A DNA stretch of 64,000 bases from Enoplolaimus lenunculus (lineage: Eukaryota > Nematoda > Enoplea > Enoplida > Thoracostomopsidae). This document shows positions 33,601-43,559 of this stretch, in pieces; position 1 is the stretch's first letter; every line of letters starts with the position of its first letter. A model generated the notes under the pieces. It was not told where the DNA came from. It ran no database searches and saw only the letters and a list, made by a program, of their open reading frames with translations. The DNA lies in contig JASANG010000312.1 of the NCBI GenBank assembly GCA_030248215.1, positions 1-64,000 of the forward strand. Reading direction: 5' to 3'. Both the position numbers and the translations under genes were made by a program.

Positions 33601-34549
33601 TTTAAGTTTAATTAGCGTTTCTCCGCTTACAAAAAATAGCTTTTAACGAATGTTTTTAGAACACAAGAACAATTTAAGATATCGTTTAATTAATTGACTC
33701 GATTCCTTAATTCTGTGAACGATAAAACTTGTAAATTTAAATTTAAATTTTTAAATGAAATTTTACCTTATATGACCAAACGATGCGACCATTATAGCAA
33801 TTGTCAATCCATGAACGAATGCAATAGTATAAATGTTTCCATCTCGGCAAATAAGAACTCCTAAAATTTGAAAAAAAAATTTATTAAAATTAAACACTGA
33901 ATTCAATTATTGGACTCGCATTCTCAGCGATGTGCGGATCGAATCTGCGGTCGGTGCAAATCTCGAAATCTGCACAGTAGAAAGCCAAACCAAACGAGAC
34001 ACATGAATTACTTTTAATCTCCCTACTTACTGGTATTAAAGTATGATTATCGGCAATAACGTGCGTACACTCGGTGGATTTTTTAATGCATCAGCAGAAT
34101 TGAAAGTTGTCTTTGAAATTTAAAATATTGAAAATATTTCTATCAATTTTCAAAAAGCCCCAATTAAACGGCGGTACAGCGATTGCAACACAGCAAAACT
34201 GACCAATAAAAACGAACATTGCAGTTGCGAAAAATTCGGCCAAACATTTTCGAAGCAACTCAGCAATTGGTGCACGGATTCCAAGACGCGTGGAAACACT
34301 TCGAAATATTGGACGTTGCCGCTCGGATTGGTTAGTTTGAGACTGAGCTGCATTCGCCGGTTTCATTGACCAATCGGCATCAAGATCACAGGCACCTTTG
34401 TTGACCAATGGCACTGCGGCTGCAGTTTGAGTATCTTCAGTAGTCGGTTGATAACCTGTTGCAATTGTGGTGCCTTGGTGGGATTTGCCAGTTGGACTGC
34501 TGGCAGCCATATTTGTAGGGGAATACTGTGTTTGTGAGCACCAATCCCG
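28503..34549 (-). CDS. AQP8-type aquaporin (last exon not found)
   Basis: Water/ammonia channel. Exons, 5' to 3': 34549 (ATG 34510)-34204, 33860-33767, 32282-32156, 31494-31414, 29865-29735, 29137-29036, 28610-28503; all GT-AG with compatible phases, 316 residues so far. Exon 1 adds a roughly 80-residue Ser/Thr/Gln-rich cytoplasmic head, then AELLRKCLAEFFATAMFVFIG (TM1). Both NPA boxes are intact: GHISGGHINPAVT and SGGSLNPARSFGP. Counting from them, the aromatic/arginine filter is His (TM2), Ile (TM5), Gly, Arg: the H-I-G-R set of AQP8, not the F-H-C-R of AQP1, and Ser after NPAR argues against a glycerol channel. The sixth span (IYFVATTLGGLLAAAVH) is in the last exon found, whose donor requires one more short exon below 28503. 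An acceptor 39 bp before the ATG (TTTGTAACAG) fits a 5'UTR or trans-splice site. Confidence 0.88.
29360..29555 (-). mobile_element. TTAGGC-type TIR element, diverged
   Basis: GGGCCAATGTGAATACTTTG-AGTGGCGTAACAG at the left mixes features of families 1 and 2; inside CATATTCCTAAGCG, AGTCTAAAGCTTAAG; right end AATAACTCGCTCCTAG worn. Lies in an aquaporin intron. Confidence 0.5.
30640..30985 (+). repeat. AT-rich irregular tandem repeat, about 23-bp period
   Basis: Roughly fourteen imperfect repeats of TTTTAAATTTTAGAAATTTG. Follows directly on the stop codon of the plus-strand gene and lies in an aquaporin intron. Confidence 0.65.
31078..31245 (-). mobile_element. TTAGGC-bearing TIR element (family 1), short copy
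   Basis: AGCCAATGTAAAGCACATCC at the left, GAAAAACGTTTCGCCCCTGA-TCTTCACATG at the right; inside ATTCCTAAG-like CCTAATCCTAAGC and CCTGAGCCTAAGC. Confidence 0.65.
31580..32155. other. Aquaporin intron 3, mixed repeat debris
   Basis: Contains TCGGCGTAGCCAGAAAT and ATTGGAGGGGGCC near 31705-31845, resembling the 74-bp array unit, and AGCGCTATACTTGTCGTACGG near 31980, an end of the CG-rich family. No other exon seen. Confidence 0.4.
32346..33015. mobile_element. ATATCATATGATAT-rich TIR element, copy 1
   Basis: About 670 bp. Ends TTCACGTTATAACTGTAG ... and ... GCCCGAGTTATAACGTGAAC, with CATGTTGATTCAACATCGGC inside the left end and GGGACAAAACGTGTTCCAGG inside the right. Interior is dotted with ATATCATATGAT and ATATCACGTGATAT palindromes. 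Copies at 54035 and 61366. Located in an aquaporin intron. Confidence 0.7.
33270..33322 (+). mobile_element. Family 1 TTAGGC element, one end only
   Basis: CACAGAAAAACGTTCCGCTC and CTGTTCTTTACATGGGCC are the right terminus; hexamer arrays absent. Confidence 0.6.
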
Positions 34550-34559
34550 CTGTTACAAA

Positions 34560-36350
34560 ATTATTTTAAATTTGCTAATTAAATTTTCAAAATTTAAAAT
34601 TTTGATACCTTTTAGTAGGAGAATAAAGCTTTTGATGAACCTAAAATACGACAATTTTCTAACAGGCGACGTTTTCATTGAACAAAATATAAAGACCTGT
34701 AGCCAGGCCATTTTCTCCGATGGGCCAAAAGATATATGGCATTTTTGTAAAAAAATAACAGCAACACTTCCAAACCTTTTACACCAGAGTCAAATTTTTT
34801 TGCTATAACAATGTTAGTCACGGATACGGGACCGGAAAAGCCTATAAGACCTTTGATTTATAGCCAATAACCAAACGCTGTCTTCAATACAAATCATTTT
34901 ATCTGCAATACTTTAACCTGCCTTTCTTATCAGTAGTAATATTGCTCGCATTACGGTTCGCAATTTTCTGTTAGTGTTGACTTAAATCATAAAAAACTAT
35001 ATATATATAAATGTATGTAATATATTAATATTTATATCTTAATAAAAACAGCCATATTCAAAACAAATAATTGACTCTATTTGACATCGTAGGCTACCGA
35101 ACCAGTTAAAATTTCGCAGGAGTTCCAAAATTTAAACTGAACTAATTTTAAAAATAAAGTTTGCCGTTAAATTCAAATAAAGAGCAAAATGTTTGCTGAG
35201 TAGATTCAAATCCGCCTGGTTGTTTGAAGTATTTCAGAATGGAAAACAATGGTTGGGTTTCCAAAACCCTACTTAAGTACTTATAAGTTGCTGACTAAAT
35301 TTGATACATTAAAAATTTAACATTCAGGCTTACTACCGTTGGTCAAATTGAAACTGTAGACTATTGGTCCCTGTTCAATATAAAGCAAAGCTATTTACAT
35401 TCTTGTTATGACAATGGCTGACATTTGGCGTTGGTTTGTTTTTGCCGAAAATTTTAGTATTTACTTTTTATGTCGGCGACTTAATTAATTTATATAAATA
35501 TAACTTAAGTAAATACGTATGTAAAATTTCAGAAACTCAGCCATTATCTATAAAGCAATACGGAAAAACTTAAACTCATGCAGACTTTGCCATATTCTGT
35601 AAGTTTCCAATAAAAAACAACATTTCTACGGATAGTTGCTACAAAATGTAAACTTATTTCGAGTTGTGAACGCTATACCCCCCTTTAATTTTGACGTAGA
35701 ATATTTGAAAGAACAACTTTTGCTAAAACAGTGCGGGTACAACCCAAGAACCAAGCATTCATTGAAAAACTTTAAAAATATCATTTCAAACAATCGACGT
35801 TGAGTTGAGTTTAAAAATAGTTCAACAGAAACTGACATTTTGTGAAATTATACTGCGATTTCTGGCGTTATACAATGAAAATTTAGCATTTAAGCTTAAT
35901 GACGTTTGATTTGTCGTTAAATACGCAATCGAAAAATGAGGGTATTTACCCTACTACTAAGTTTCTGGAGACATACGAAAAAAAGAACTTTTAGCAGGAT
36001 TCAGAATAACCAATTGTATTTTTGAGGTCTAAAAATAATGACTCGCTCGCTACGTTTGCTCCACGAGGCGAAATGTTGCCTCAGCAGCTGAACCATGAGC
36101 TCAAGATGCAAAATATTTTAGTAGTTCGTTATTATTAATGCAGGAGCCACAATAATTCACACGTGCAGGACGGCTTCAAATTGACACGCTATTCCAAGTA
36201 ATTAACTTGTGGATCCGGTCAATTTTTGGAGATTGACAGTCTTTAATCGACTTAGATTGGAATGAAATTAAACATTTTAAATTTAAGAGTTAACAGCACA
36301 TTTATCAGAAGCGTAGTCAAAATCACATATGTGCCAAAGTAAGTTTATTT
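34560..36350. other. Upstream of aquaporin, AT-rich, no gene seen
   Basis: No exon or defined repeat recognised. A TACGGTCTCGCTCGCTACG-like GCTCGCTACG word occurs near 36048. Promoter of the aquaporin should lie here, but no clear TATA element could be assigned. Confidence 0.4.
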
Positions 36351-36351
36351 T

Positions 36352-36553
36352 GACCAATGTATAAAAAACAGGACCGTAACGGTAGTATAGCATATTCCTA
36401 AGCCTGAGCCTTTAGCCTAAAGCGTAAGAATGCCCTCATACGTAAGCCGAAGCCTAAGTGTAATGTTAAGCCCAAGCAAAAAATACTCTGAAGCTTAAAC
36501 TTTCACTATTGGAGTTCTGCGAAAATAGACGTTCCGACCCTGATTTGTACATG
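36352..36553 (-). mobile_element. TTAGGC-bearing TIR element (family 1)
   Basis: Left GACCAATGTATAAAAAACAG-GACCGTAACG, right GTTCCGACCCTGATTTGTAC-ATGGGCC; inside CATATTCCTAAGCCTGAGCC and CGTAAGCCGAAGCCTAAG. Confidence 0.7.
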
Positions 36554-36750
36554 GGCCAAGATTTTTAATTATTAAAAAAAATTATATCATGTGTCTTTTT
36601 ATTTTGCGAATATTTTTAATTTATTTACCTTAAAAAGGCAAACTTTAAATATTCAAGTACTGCAAATGGTTTTTGAAAATGAAACAACAATTTCAACAGC
36701 TGCTAAGCGTAGTATTTCTCACATATAGTATTCGAGCTTAACGTAGCATC

Positions 36751-36915
36751 GGGCCCGTAGCCAAAAAGAGGGCGGGGAGAGAGCTCAGCCCCCTCTGGAC
36801 AGCTTTGGCCCTCCTGGAAAGTTTTCAACCTTGCTTGTAACTCATTGAAATCCCTTGAATGCCCCTCCAGAAAATTTTATAGCCTTCCCTAGCAAGGTGA
36901 GCTAGCTACGGGCAA
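36751..36915 (+). mobile_element. CCCGTAGCCA repeat, copy 4
   Basis: GGGCCCGTAGCCAAAAAGAG, CTCAGCCCCC, TTTTCAACCTTGCTTGTAAC, AGCAAGGTGAGCTAGCTACG-GGC; one of the best copies, about 165 bp. Confidence 0.7.
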
Positions 36916-37059
36916 GTGTAGCATCGTATGAACATCTCAGCAACAAGTACTTCAAGTATCAAACTTAGAAACATCGTCTTCTTAAACGGAAAACTTTATT
37001 TTTTAAGTTGCAATAACAATAAAACATCCCAAAATAAATACGGATAATATACAAAATAC

Positions 37060-37160
37060 CTCTGTGCAGTCGTATTGCTTCGACCGGAGTTTCCGGAACG
37101 TTTGGCAGTGAAATTTGGCACGGTACGAATATAAAATTTGCTTGTTTTTTTGCGTTTCAT
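37060..37160 (-). CDS. Possible first exon of a minus-strand gene
   Basis: ATG at 37160 opens MKRKKTSKFYIRTVPNFTAK followed by RSGNSGRSNTTAQ and a GTATTT donor in phase 2. Basic and hydrophilic. It does not join in frame with the aquaporin exon at 34549, so it would need an extra exon or belongs to another gene. No family recognised. Confidence 0.3.
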
Positions 37161-37589
37161 TTTAAATTTGGTACTATTTCTAGTAAAAAAATTGATAAAA
37201 CATCGTAAAGCATACGTGAAAAATCAAAAAGTTTAACAACACCTTGCAAATATTTGCTACAAATTAGCAAATTAATAAACATCATTTTAACTAGTTAATT
37301 TCACCTCACCTCTGGCTTCACTTCCGGCTCCGGCTCCGCCAAATTGTGTTGTGTCCTCCGGTTCCGGTATTTTTCATCTCCGGTAGCACCCTGATATGAA
37401 ATACAATAGATTATATGCCCATCACGAATTGCTTTTAATATAATATGGCTGTTTGTATTTACGACCACAATTTCCGTAAAGTTTCATATTTTCTAACTTT
37501 TTAAGTGTTCAAAATTAAAATATCAACAACTTTTTTGAAAGTTAAGTAAAGAATTTATATTTGTGATAAATAACCAGAACCTGGACCAA

Positions 37590-37803
37590 TATTCTCAAAT
37601 GCGTGTAGCACCTACCATCAGTTATTGCGATAGGCTTTCAAACTGATGAACGTCTAAAAAATGCAGATCTCAAAACTGGCACAGAAGTAGCGCAAATCAA
37701 ACACGAAAAATGTGCTAAATTTTGAACATCACATTGCGGTGGTTCAAATGTTACATAACCTATCACCAACTAGTGATAAGTGCTACACACATTTCAGAAT
37801 GCG
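37590..37803. mobile_element. ATTCTCAAATG TIR element, best copy
   Basis: ATTCTCAAATGCGTGTAGCA-CCTA at the left is mirrored by GTGCTACACACATTTCAGAA-T at the right; inside each, CACCAACTAGTGATAAG and ATCAGTTATTGCGATAGG. About 215 bp, no coding. Confidence 0.7.
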
Positions 37804-37847
37804 AGCTCTGGAGCCAAAAATAAACTTTTCATTCAGTTGCTTTCTCG

Positions 37848-38052
37848 GTCCATGGAGAGAACAGGGCCGAAACGATTTCCTGCGGGGCTGTAATAGAGTC
37901 AGATTAACATTTAGACAAATAGTTTTTTGGTTAGGCTTAGGCTTAGGCCTTGGCTTAGGTTTAGGAATAGGCCCATCTTTACGTTTAGGCTTAGGCTTAG
38001 GCTTAGAAATATGCTTATTCTACTGTTCCAGCCGTGTTCTATACATGGGCCG
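37848..38052 (+). mobile_element. TTAGGC-bearing TIR element (family 1)
   Basis: GGTCCATGGAGAGAACAGGG left and CCGTGTTCTATACATGGGCC right; inside GGCTTAGGCTTAGGCC and GGCTTAGGCTTAGGC with AATAGGCCCATCTTTACG between. Confidence 0.75.
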
Positions 38053-38391
38053 CTTTCTCAATAGCAGGGTTTATCGCGTTTTGTTGGTCTGGAGTTATAT
38101 CCTAAAGCTGAAATGTTCAGAAAACAACACTTCGCACCCGTTAATGTTTTTGTCAAAATGTTAACGACCCTGTAATGTTTAGCAAAGTTCTGGACGCTGT
38201 ATTTATTTTTCTTGTGCAACTTTTAGATTTCATAAGAATATATTGAAACAATTCAAAAATCAAAAATCAGACTCAGGGGAGCGATTACACAAAAACCCAG
38301 CGAAATCTGTCTCGGGCAAACTTATACGGTCAACTGAATCTAAGTTAGGTTTAAACAAGAAACGTTGCTAACGGCGTCGAATTGTGCTACA

Positions 38392-38822
38392 CAGTAAATT
38401 CCAATGGGTTCGCAATCAGTTCAGCCAGCGAGTTGATTGTTTCTGAATTAATATCAATAAACATTAACTGACTTTGAGTTGAACTGATTCTAAGTCTGCG
38501 TTGGGCTGTCTTTGAGTGTGCACTGCAAAAAATGGTGAATCAAATTGACTCTCTCCGAAATAGGCTTTTCCTCACTACACAAACTGAGCAAAATTTAACT
38601 CCGTCTGACTCAAATTCGACTCAATTTGACTCGGGTGGGGTCGAATTTTGACTCAGTTTATGTGGGCAGGAAAAGCCAAATTTGGAGAGAGTCAATTTGA
38701 CTCACCAGTCTTTGCAGATGAGTTGAATCAACATAAAATCCTGAGTTGTGATAGTCGTAACTCAGACCGGGTGACTTAGCTCATTTTGAATTAAAATCAA
38801 CTCACTGAAATTTACAGTGTAC
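38392..38822. mobile_element. CACTGTAAATTTCAGTGAG element interrupted by another element
   Basis: Left part CACAGTAAATTCCAATG ... GAGTTGAACTGATTC, right part GAGTTGAATCAACAT ... CTCACTGAAATTTACAGTG. Between them, 38519-38718, is a whole GAGTCAAATTGACTC foldback element. The foldback family therefore moved after this one had inserted. Confidence 0.7.
38519..38718. mobile_element. GAGTCAAATTGACTC foldback element, copy 3 (nested)
   Basis: CACTGCAAAAAATGGTGAAT left, AGAGAGTCAATTTGACTCAC right, arms with CTACACAAACTGAG and CTCAGTTTATGTGGGCAGG; sits inside the element at 38392-38822. Confidence 0.75.
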
Positions 38823-39297
38823 GCTGGACAACTTCAACAATTTCAGACGTTCGAGTGTTTGTTATGGGACATTTAGTGGAATATATTTCATATCGAAATT
38901 TGTGAAGACGAGTATAACAAGGATGTTTTACAGCACTTTAACCTGAGGCATGATTTAAGCTCCCTTCGTGTATGAAATAGATCCCAGGATCCCACACTAA
39001 CCTACAAGTGTAAAAGGTTGTTATGCTTTACGTGTAAACTTTATGCCAGCCAAAGTCTTTAGGTTTTATGTTTAGTATTTATCAAACCCGTTTCGGAACC
39101 CTAAGACTGAAGTTGACCTAAAAACCTTAGCCACTGGAGTGGTGGGGTAGCATACAAACCCCCAATTTGCCACTGGCAGAAGACGTGAACCGTTTTTTCA
39201 AAATTCCATCCAATAAGAGTATATTTCAGCCAAATTAATGTATGACATTATATCTACAGGTTTTGATTTGAAGCGAAAAATTTTCAGTTTACTATCT

Positions 39298-39568
39298 ATA
39301 ACCCCTTCTCACATTGAGTTGCCTGTAAGCAACTCAGCGCAGTGTATAAACGTTAAATAGAATATACCGCACCGTGTTTAACAATTGCAATACGTATACA
39401 TAGTACTAAATCACCACAAGGCGTGAGAGGCCCTTCGCGTTCGAGCGTCAAGCTCGTATAGCTGAGTGGTGATGGTATACGCCTCCCAGTCCAGTCACTG
39501 AAGTTCGAATCTTAGCATAAAAGTAGGTCTCAGGGGTAATAGAAAATATTCATGTGGGAAAGGGTTAA
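39298..39568 (+). mobile_element. piggyBac-like element with tRNA-like insert, copy C
   Basis: Right flank TTAA at 39565-39568; left flank ATAA, one change from TTAA. TIRs CCCCTTCTCACATTGAG and CATGTGGGAAAGGG. tRNA-like boxes TAGCTGAGTGGTGATGG and GAAGTTCGAATCT on the plus strand at about 39458-39518. Confidence 0.75.
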
Positions 39569-39959
39569 ATTTGGCAAAATTTAATGAAAATAAAACAAAA
39601 TTTGTAAAAAAACTGCATTTTAAAATCATCAGTAAAATAAACTTTAGGTTAACCACTTTCGTAAACATTTTACATCTCCTAAATTACATTCAGTATTTGT
39701 GTTTAGTGATTTTAAATTTTCGTTTACAACGTTTTAGAATGTCTAAAATTGCAATTTCTAGGCCATTTTCTGGCAAAAAACAGCGATAATGGTGGTAATA
39801 AAAGCACATTTTATGATTCTCGAACGCCGAACCAGCAGATGGAATTCGGTACAGGGTTTGGAATGCCTAGCATTTATACCAGTCTATTCAACGCTAGAGT
39901 CTGGTGCACTATCTACTCACATTTATGGTTAAAGCTTAGGCGCTTAATTGTAGGCTAAG

Positions 39960-41025
39960 GCTTAAATCTCAGCTTAGGCTTAGATCTCAGCTTATGCTAC
40001 AATCTCAGCTTAGGCTTAAATCTCAGCTTAGGCTTAAATCTCAGCTTAGGGTTGAATCTCAGCTTAGGCTTAGATCTCAGCTTAGGCTTAAATCTCAGCT
40101 TAGGCTTAGATCTCAGCTTAGGCTTAGATCTCAGCTTATGCTTAAATCTCAGCTTAGACTTAAATCTCAGCTTAGGCTTAAATCTCAGCTTAGGCTTAAA
40201 TCTCAGCTTAGGCTTAAATCTCAGCTTAGGCTTAGATCTCAGCTTAGGCTTAAATCTCAGCTTTGGCTTAGATCTCAGAGTAGGCTTAAATCTCAGCTTA
40301 GGCTTAGATCTCAGCTTATGCTTAAATCTTCGCTTAGACTTAAATCTCAGCTTAGGCTTAAATCTCAGCTTAGGCATAAATCTCTTCTTAGGTTTAGATC
40401 TCAGCTTAGGCTTAAATCTCAGCTTAGGCTTAAATCTCAGCTTAGGCTTAAATCTCAGCTTAGGCTTAAATCTCAGCTTAGGCTTAGATCTAAGTTTAGG
40501 CTTAAATCTCAGCTTAAGCTTAGATCTCAGCGTAGGCTTAAATCTCAGCTTAGGCTTAAATCTCAGCTTACGCTTAAATCTCAGCTTAGGCTTAAATCTC
40601 AGCTTAGGCTTAGATCTAAGTTTAGGCTTAAATCTCAGCTTAGGCTTAGATCTCAGCGTAGGCTTAAATCTCAGCTTAGGCTTAAATCTCAGCTTAGGCT
40701 TAAATCTCAGCTTAGGCTTAAATCTCAGCTTAGGCTTAAATCTCAGCTTAGGCTTAGATCTAAGTTTAGGCTTAAATCTCAGCTTAGGCTTAGATCTCAG
40801 CTTAGGCTTAAATCTCAGCTTAGGGTTAAATCTCAGCTTAGGCTTAGATCTCAGCTTAGGCTTAAATCTCAGCTTAGGCTTAAATCTCAGCTTAGGCTTA
40901 AATCTCAGCTTATGCTTAAATCTCAGCTTAGGCTTAAATCTCAGCTTAGGCTTAAATCTCAGCTTAGGCTTAAATCTCAGCTTAGGCTTAAATCTCAGCT
41001 TAGGCTTAAATTTAACTTAGGTTTA
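39960..41025. repeat. Satellite of 18-bp units containing TTAGGC, about 58 copies
   Basis: Unit CAGCTTAGGCTTAAATCT, with a recurrent GATCT variant (CAGCTTAGGCTTAGATCT). Each unit holds one TTAGGC telomere hexamer. Since 18 is divisible by three, two plus frames (354 and 322 codons) and a minus frame (126 codons) stay open; the implied Leu-Arg-Ser-Gln or Leu-Gly-Leu repeats are artefacts of the array. No terminal repeats of family 1 or 2 border it. Confidence 0.95.
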
Positions 41026-41493
41026 GCAAGAGGTGTAAGATTAAGCTTTCATGCTTAGGCATAACTAAGTATTGTTCTACTCCTAAGCTTAATCCTACGC
41101 TTAGCCTGAACCTAATCGTTGAGGTATACCAAACATTTGAAAGTGTTCCAGTGAAACCTATTGCATTAAAGTTGCGAATTCAGCGACATAAAAATTCTGC
41201 AATTCCGATGAGGCAAAAACGACAAAGCTGTTCAAGTTCAAACCTTGGGGATTAATTGATATCGTATCTTGAGCTTTGAATTAATTTTCAAATTGAATTT
41301 AAGAACTTTACTCAAAATACTATACGAATAGTATGAAAATCTTAAAATCGCTCAAACTAAAGTTTGAGTTTTTTCCGCTGCAGTATATATGCTGGTCCAA
41401 CTGCATCTGAGAGGCAATAACTAAAAGCTTTGAATATAATCCCAAAGTCCAAATTATAAATAATGAGATCGTGGCCTGCATAATTAGTTTCTG

Positions 41494-41645
41494 TTAACCT
41501 TTTCTCACATGAATATTTTCAATTTCATATGAGATGTAATTTCAAGGTAAAATTCGATCCCTAGTCTCACGGTGTGACTCGTTCACGATGACCACTGAGC
41601 TATAGGAGCTTGACGATCGAGCCCGAGGGGGCTTTCACAGATGTT
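41494..41645 (-). mobile_element. Truncated copy E of the tRNA-bearing TTAA element
   Basis: TTAA then CCTTTTCTCACATGAATATT; tRNA-like region with AAATTCGATCCCTAG and CCACTGAGCTATAGGAGC; ends near CGAGGGGGCTTTCACA. The right half of the element is absent. The tRNA-like insert differs more from copies A-D than those differ among themselves. Confidence 0.6.
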
Positions 41646-42078
41646 ATAATAATGTTTTTCCTGAGTATACCAAAATCAGTCGTGGCTCCAGAAGTGGGAT
41701 CCAACTTCTTTTTGGTGACAAAAAGCAAGGTCTGATCATCACAAAGTTTTAATTTGGCTTCATTCGTACAAATCTACCAAACATGGGACGACGTAGCCTT
41801 TATGGGGACGTCTTTGCTTCGCTAACAAACGCACTCAGGGGGTTCTAGAGGCTCATAGACCAAATAAATGCATCAAATTCGTATTTGTAGCGAAATTTGA
41901 TATAAAATTACGTTTGGTTTCTCGTTCGTTTTAATCACAACGTCTTAAAAGTTGTATGTTTGTACAAATTTTGTTTCAATTATTAGCTTAGTTATCTCCC
42001 GCACTGATTTACAGTTCAATTTATAAGCCTCTGAGGGTCATTCCTTTCATCGAATACCAGCTTTTCCTTCCATGCATA

Positions 42079-42287
42079 GGCCCATGTAAAGATCAGGAGC
42101 GGAACGTTTTTCTGTGGGACTGCTATCGAGTAAGGTTAGGCTTTAGACTAATTTTTTGCCTGGTTCAGGCTTTGGGTTAGGTGTAGGCTTAGGAATATGC
42201 TCATTCATACGATTAGGCTTAGGCTTAGGCTTGGACTTAGGAATATTCTGATAATACTGTTCCGCCCCTGTTCTTTACATTAGCCCA
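42079..42287 (+). mobile_element. TTAGGC-bearing TIR element (family 1), well preserved
   Basis: GGCCCATGTAAAGATCAGGA-GCGGAACG left, GTTCCGCCCCTGTTCTTTAC-ATTAGCCC right; same internal plan as the copy at 11320. Confidence 0.8.
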
Positions 42288-42299
42288 TGCATGCATGAT

Positions 42300-43460
42300 A
42301 GTATGTATATGTCATATTACATCACAACTTCCACCGTTTGACACAAATTTTAGCCGTTACATCTCAAAATCTGATCCTTATCTTCGGCGCTTGAGTTTTT
42401 AGAAACATCATATTAGTCTCGTGTCATAAATTTGCATATCTGAAACTGTGATTTGGCAAAAATTTTCATTAATATTAAAATCTTATTTGTTTAAAAATTA
42501 AAAAATACGGTTTTCACAGGAATAAACCAACCTCGGCACTCAAGCGCGTTTACTGTGAAATGAATTTTTGTTAATTTTAGTTATGAATGTGTAATTAATT
42601 GAAAAATGACTTTTTTTTCTATTTTTAACATTTTTGAAAAACTTAAATACACCCACGCAGTGTTTTTCTCGTTAAATTTTAAACATTTTTCAGGCCAAAC
42701 ACGTCGAATGTTGTCTTCAAGTCATTGTATTAGCTTCATTCATATTTTTCACTATAAACAAAAAACTTACTTTATTTTATATTGCGTATATTTTCTGTTT
42801 TTTTATGCTGCGCATGACAACGTTTTACTCAAATTATTTTAAAAGTTTTAAACGTCATGTGTTTTTACTATTTTAGAATATTTCACACTTAATATTTTTC
42901 ATTTTGCCAATTATTGGCAAAAATCAGTGCAATTAAAAAACATTTTATATCTGTTACAGGTAAAAATCGGTATCCGTATCCGTTACCAACATGTGTCAGC
43001 TATTTTGATGATCACGGTTGCTTGCAAATCACTTAAAAATGATACTGTTTTTATATTCAGGTTTGATGCCAATTATAAACCAAAATTCATTAATAAAAAT
43101 GTTAAAAATTTGAGCTTTTATCCGCCAGTTGGTCTGTAAAATATTAAAAACGTTTTAAATGTGAGAATTTTTCAATTGTATTCGTAGAAAAATATATCGT
43201 CTGTTTACGACATTCCAATTACATGTTTTATTTGTCCGGAATTATGTTGTAACCGATTGATTTGCCGAAAAAAACACCAAAATTAATCCAAAATTTTAGA
43301 AATTGTAATGATTTTCCGTTGTTTTTATATAAATTTTTTACCACACTTTTGCAATTATATTCAATTTTCATTTCCGATTGCATTTTATTTTAATCACTAT
43401 TCGTTTTCGTTATTTTTACTATTCATATATACGCTGATAACAAGTATTGTAGCAGCCGTA
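42300..43460. other. AT-rich region upstream of the DB-module gene
   Basis: No exon with coding character found. Very T/A-rich. A stretch near 42960-42995 (GGTATCCGTATCCGTTACC) has the vocabulary of the CCGGTTTCCGG element. Confidence 0.4.
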
Positions 43461-43462
43461 AA

Positions 43463-43474
43463 AAATATATAAGC
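43463..43474 (+). promoter_or_regulatory. Possible TATA element of the DB-module gene
   Basis: AAATATATAAGCC about 90 bp before the start codon at 43560, in an otherwise T-rich flank. Position is reasonable; nothing else supports it. Confidence 0.3.
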
Positions 43475-43559
43475 CAAAGTTTACAGATTTCAATATTCAT
43501 ATTTCTTACCAGTATGAATTTAATTTTATAATTCAATAAAAGCCATCGTTGGTTAAACC

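Noticed and set aside
34091-34203. Extension of aquaporin exon 1 beyond 34204
   Set aside because: A GTCAGT donor at 34203 gives the only phase that joins exon 2 in frame and restores the aquaporin sequence.
37060-37160. First exon of the aquaporin
   Set aside because: Its phase-2 end does not join the exon at 34549 in frame; kept only as a weak independent exon.
39994-41058. 354-, 322- and 126-codon open frames with Leu-Arg-Ser-Gln repeats
   Set aside because: They are forced by an 18-bp tandem repeat without stop codons; the frame is open on both strands and no coding context surrounds it.
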